Shown: piece by piece, positions 22,161 through 23,497 of the stretch
Layout of the letters: each line of letters begins with the position of its first letter
How positions within the stretch are numbered: the first letter of the stretch is position 1
DNA from: Lachnospiraceae bacterium UBA7160
GTDB lineage: Bacteria; Bacillota; Clostridia; Lachnospirales; Lachnospiraceae
NCBI GenBank assembly: GCA_002491565.1
Contig: DKWE01000126.1
Coordinates: 1-23,497, forward strand
Length of the DNA stretch: 23,497 bases
Direction of reading: 5' to 3'
Position numbers and translations under genes: made by a program
The notes under the pieces: generated by a model
Told to the model about the DNA's origin: nothing
Seen by the model: only the letters and a program-made list of their open reading frames with translations
The model's database searches: none

Positions 22161-23384
22161 TTATTCACCTGCGATCTCAGCCTGCAGATCATCCAGAAGC
22201 GTCTGCACATCTTCGCCGAGAAGCGCCTGCTGCTCTACGTCGATAACGCCCTGCTTTACATCTGCCCACTCAGCCTTCGCGGTCGGATAGAACTTACTGG
22301 AGCCTACGATGTCAACCCATGCTGCCATGCTCTCGTCTGCTGCTGCAACAGCCTCGCCGCCTGCTGTGGTTGCCGGAAGGAAGCCCTCCATCAGAACCCA
22401 GTCAGAGTAACGCTGATCCTCGTAGAAGTAATCGAAGAAGGTCTTTATTGCTGCGAGCTCTTCGTCAGAGTAGCTGTTGTCGAAGCACATGAAGCGGTCC
22501 ATAACGCCTGCAGATACAGACTCGCCGCTGTTGGTCGGGATGGAGGATACTGCGTAATTTACGCTGTAGCCGCCCTCTGCCACGTAGGTCGGAAGGCTGT
22601 TCGGAGCGATTACCATAGCGATCTGGCCTGCGCCGAACATATCCTGAAGGTCGTAACGGGTATCATTTGCCGGGTCGCTGTTGGTGTAGCCGGACTTGAC
22701 GAGGTTGATCGCGTACTCGATCGCCTCTACGTTCTGCGGGCTGTTCAGTGCCCAGTCGCCGTTCTCATCAACGAAGCCGCCGCCGTTGTTCCAGGTGTAG
22801 TATGCGAAAGCTGCCTGGCCTTCGTCTGTGGTCATGTCGATGCCCCACGGATAAATGTTCTCGTCGTAAGCCTTGATCTTTTCGCATGCTGCCGTCAGCT
22901 CATCCCAGGTCTTCGGAACCTCAACGCCTGCTGCTTCGAGAATGTCTACATTGTAATACAGCGCACGTGCGGAAGCCAGATCCGGGATCGCCCATACGGT
23001 GCCGTCAATATCAGACTGCGCCAGGAAGGACTCATACATCTTTGCATAGGTCTCTTCAGAAACGTAATCCTTTGCCGGAAGCAGAAGGCCGTCTGCCTGA
23101 TAATCCGCAAATACGTCGATATTCAGGATGTCCGGAGCCTGGCCGCTGCCGATACGGGTATTGACTACGGTGTAGATGTCGTTCCAGGAGACGACTTCAA
23201 CGTTCAGATTGATTCCAGGATTGTCGTTGTTGAACTCTGTTACGAAATTTGCCCACCAGTCTGCTGTGTTCTGTCCATACTGTGCGGCGATGACCTGAAG
23301 ATCCACTTTCTCTTCTGCGGACACACCCATAACCATACCGCATGCCATCAATGCCGCAAGACCAAATGTAACCAGCTTTTTCAT
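22161..23384 (-). CDS. Extracellular sugar-binding protein (second importer)
   Basis: The 407-residue family 1-type binding protein begins with a signal peptide MKKLVTFGLAALMACGMVMG and then VSAEEKVDLQVIAAQYG. Signal peptidase I could cut after Ala23. A possible lipobox LMAC (Cys15) is imperfect and unusually early, so lipid anchoring is uncertain. The mature part shows VVSWNDIYTVVNTRIGSGQAPDI in two stretches, LLPAKDYV and DIDGTVWAIPDLASARALYY in the usual order for this family. AGGAGG lies 10 bases before ATG. It is the first gene of the second importer operon. The ligand cannot be named. Confidence 0.93.
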   Translation of the reverse strand: MKKLVTFGLAALMACGMVMGVSAEEKVDLQVIAAQYGQNTADWWANFVTEFNNDNPGINLNVEVVSWNDIYTVVNTRIGSGQAPDILNIDVFADYQADGLLLPAKDYVSEETYAKMYESFLAQSDIDGTVWAIPDLASARALYYNVDILEAAGVEVPKTWDELTAACEKIKAYDENIYPWGIDMTTDEGQAAFAYYTWNNGGGFVDENGDWALNSPQNVEAIEYAINLVKSGYTNSDPANDTRYDLQDMFGAGQIAMVIAPNSLPTYVAEGGYSVNYAVSSIPTNSGESVSAGVMDRFMCFDNSYSDEELAAIKTFFDYFYEDQRYSDWVLMEGFLPATTAGGEAVAAADESMAAWVDIVGSSKFYPTAKAEWADVKQGVIDVEQQALLGEDVQTLLDDLQAEIAGE

Positions 23385-23412
23385 ATCCTTAAATCCTCCT
23401 TAAAATTTTTTT

Positions 23413-23454
23413 GGTAAATCATGCACTATATAGAAACCGTCCCATGGATTTACC
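23413..23454. promoter_or_regulatory. Inverted repeat upstream of the second binding-protein gene
   Basis: GGTAAATC (23413-23420) is complementary to GATTTACC (23447-23454), and the inner ATG/CAT bases extend the symmetry. The site lies 29-70 bp before the start codon. No consensus promoter pair can be set beside it, so it may be a regulator site or a leader stem. Confidence 0.35.
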
Positions 23455-23497
23455 GATATGTAAAGTCTATAATATAAAACTTTCCCAAAACGCCGGA

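Overview
The window looks like chromosomal DNA of a spore-forming, low-to-middle-GC Clostridia member, most likely Lachnospiraceae. The grounds are strong AGGAGG ribosome binding sites, a dnaX-ybaB-recR block followed by a YyaC-type sporulation protein, a PadR/DUF2812 pair, and two AraC/CUT1-style sugar uptake clusters. The family-level assignment is inference; no rRNA or tRNA gene was recognised.

Layout. Positions 1-1987 hold a long imperfect palindrome that would fold as a branched RNA (18-257), a sigma-A promoter, 6-phosphofructokinase (375-1448), and a gap made largely of repeats: a copy of a ~90-bp stem-loop element split by a ~200-bp MITE-like element. Positions 1988-4965 are the DNA replication/repair operon dnaX, a 40-codon ORF, ybaB/ebfC and recR. 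Convergent to it is a yyaC-like gene (4962-5864) with eight tandem 12-residue repeats. Next come a GNAT acetyltransferase (6138-6638) and a minus-strand operon padR - DUF2812 - 30-residue membrane peptide, which has its own promoter and terminator.

Positions 8009-12476 (minus strand) are an AraC regulator and a CUT1 sugar importer (binding protein and two permeases, no ATPase). One ~90-nt stem-loop element lies between the binding-protein and permease genes, and another ends the operon. Divergent from it, 12759-17445 is a three-gene, overlapping operon: a GldA-like ATPase, a GldF-GldG fused permease/auxiliary protein and a DUF4340 protein. This is a complete but functionally uncharacterised ABC-2 type system. 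A GH43 beta-xylosidase/arabinofuranosidase (17586-19124), a terminator, a methyltransferase (19282-20070) and another terminator follow. Positions 20225-23384 (minus) are a second CUT1 importer, also without an ATPase.

How the genes may work together. The two importers could bring oligosaccharides into the cell, the cytoplasmic GH43 enzyme could trim xylose or arabinose from them, and phosphofructokinase is part of downstream glycolysis. The sugar identity is not readable from the sequence. The most unusual content is structural: three copies of a ~90-nt stem-loop family (one disrupted by another element, with a TA duplication), the 240-nt branched hairpin, and three proteins (DnaX, YyaC, DUF4340) with in-frame tandem repeats in their linkers.
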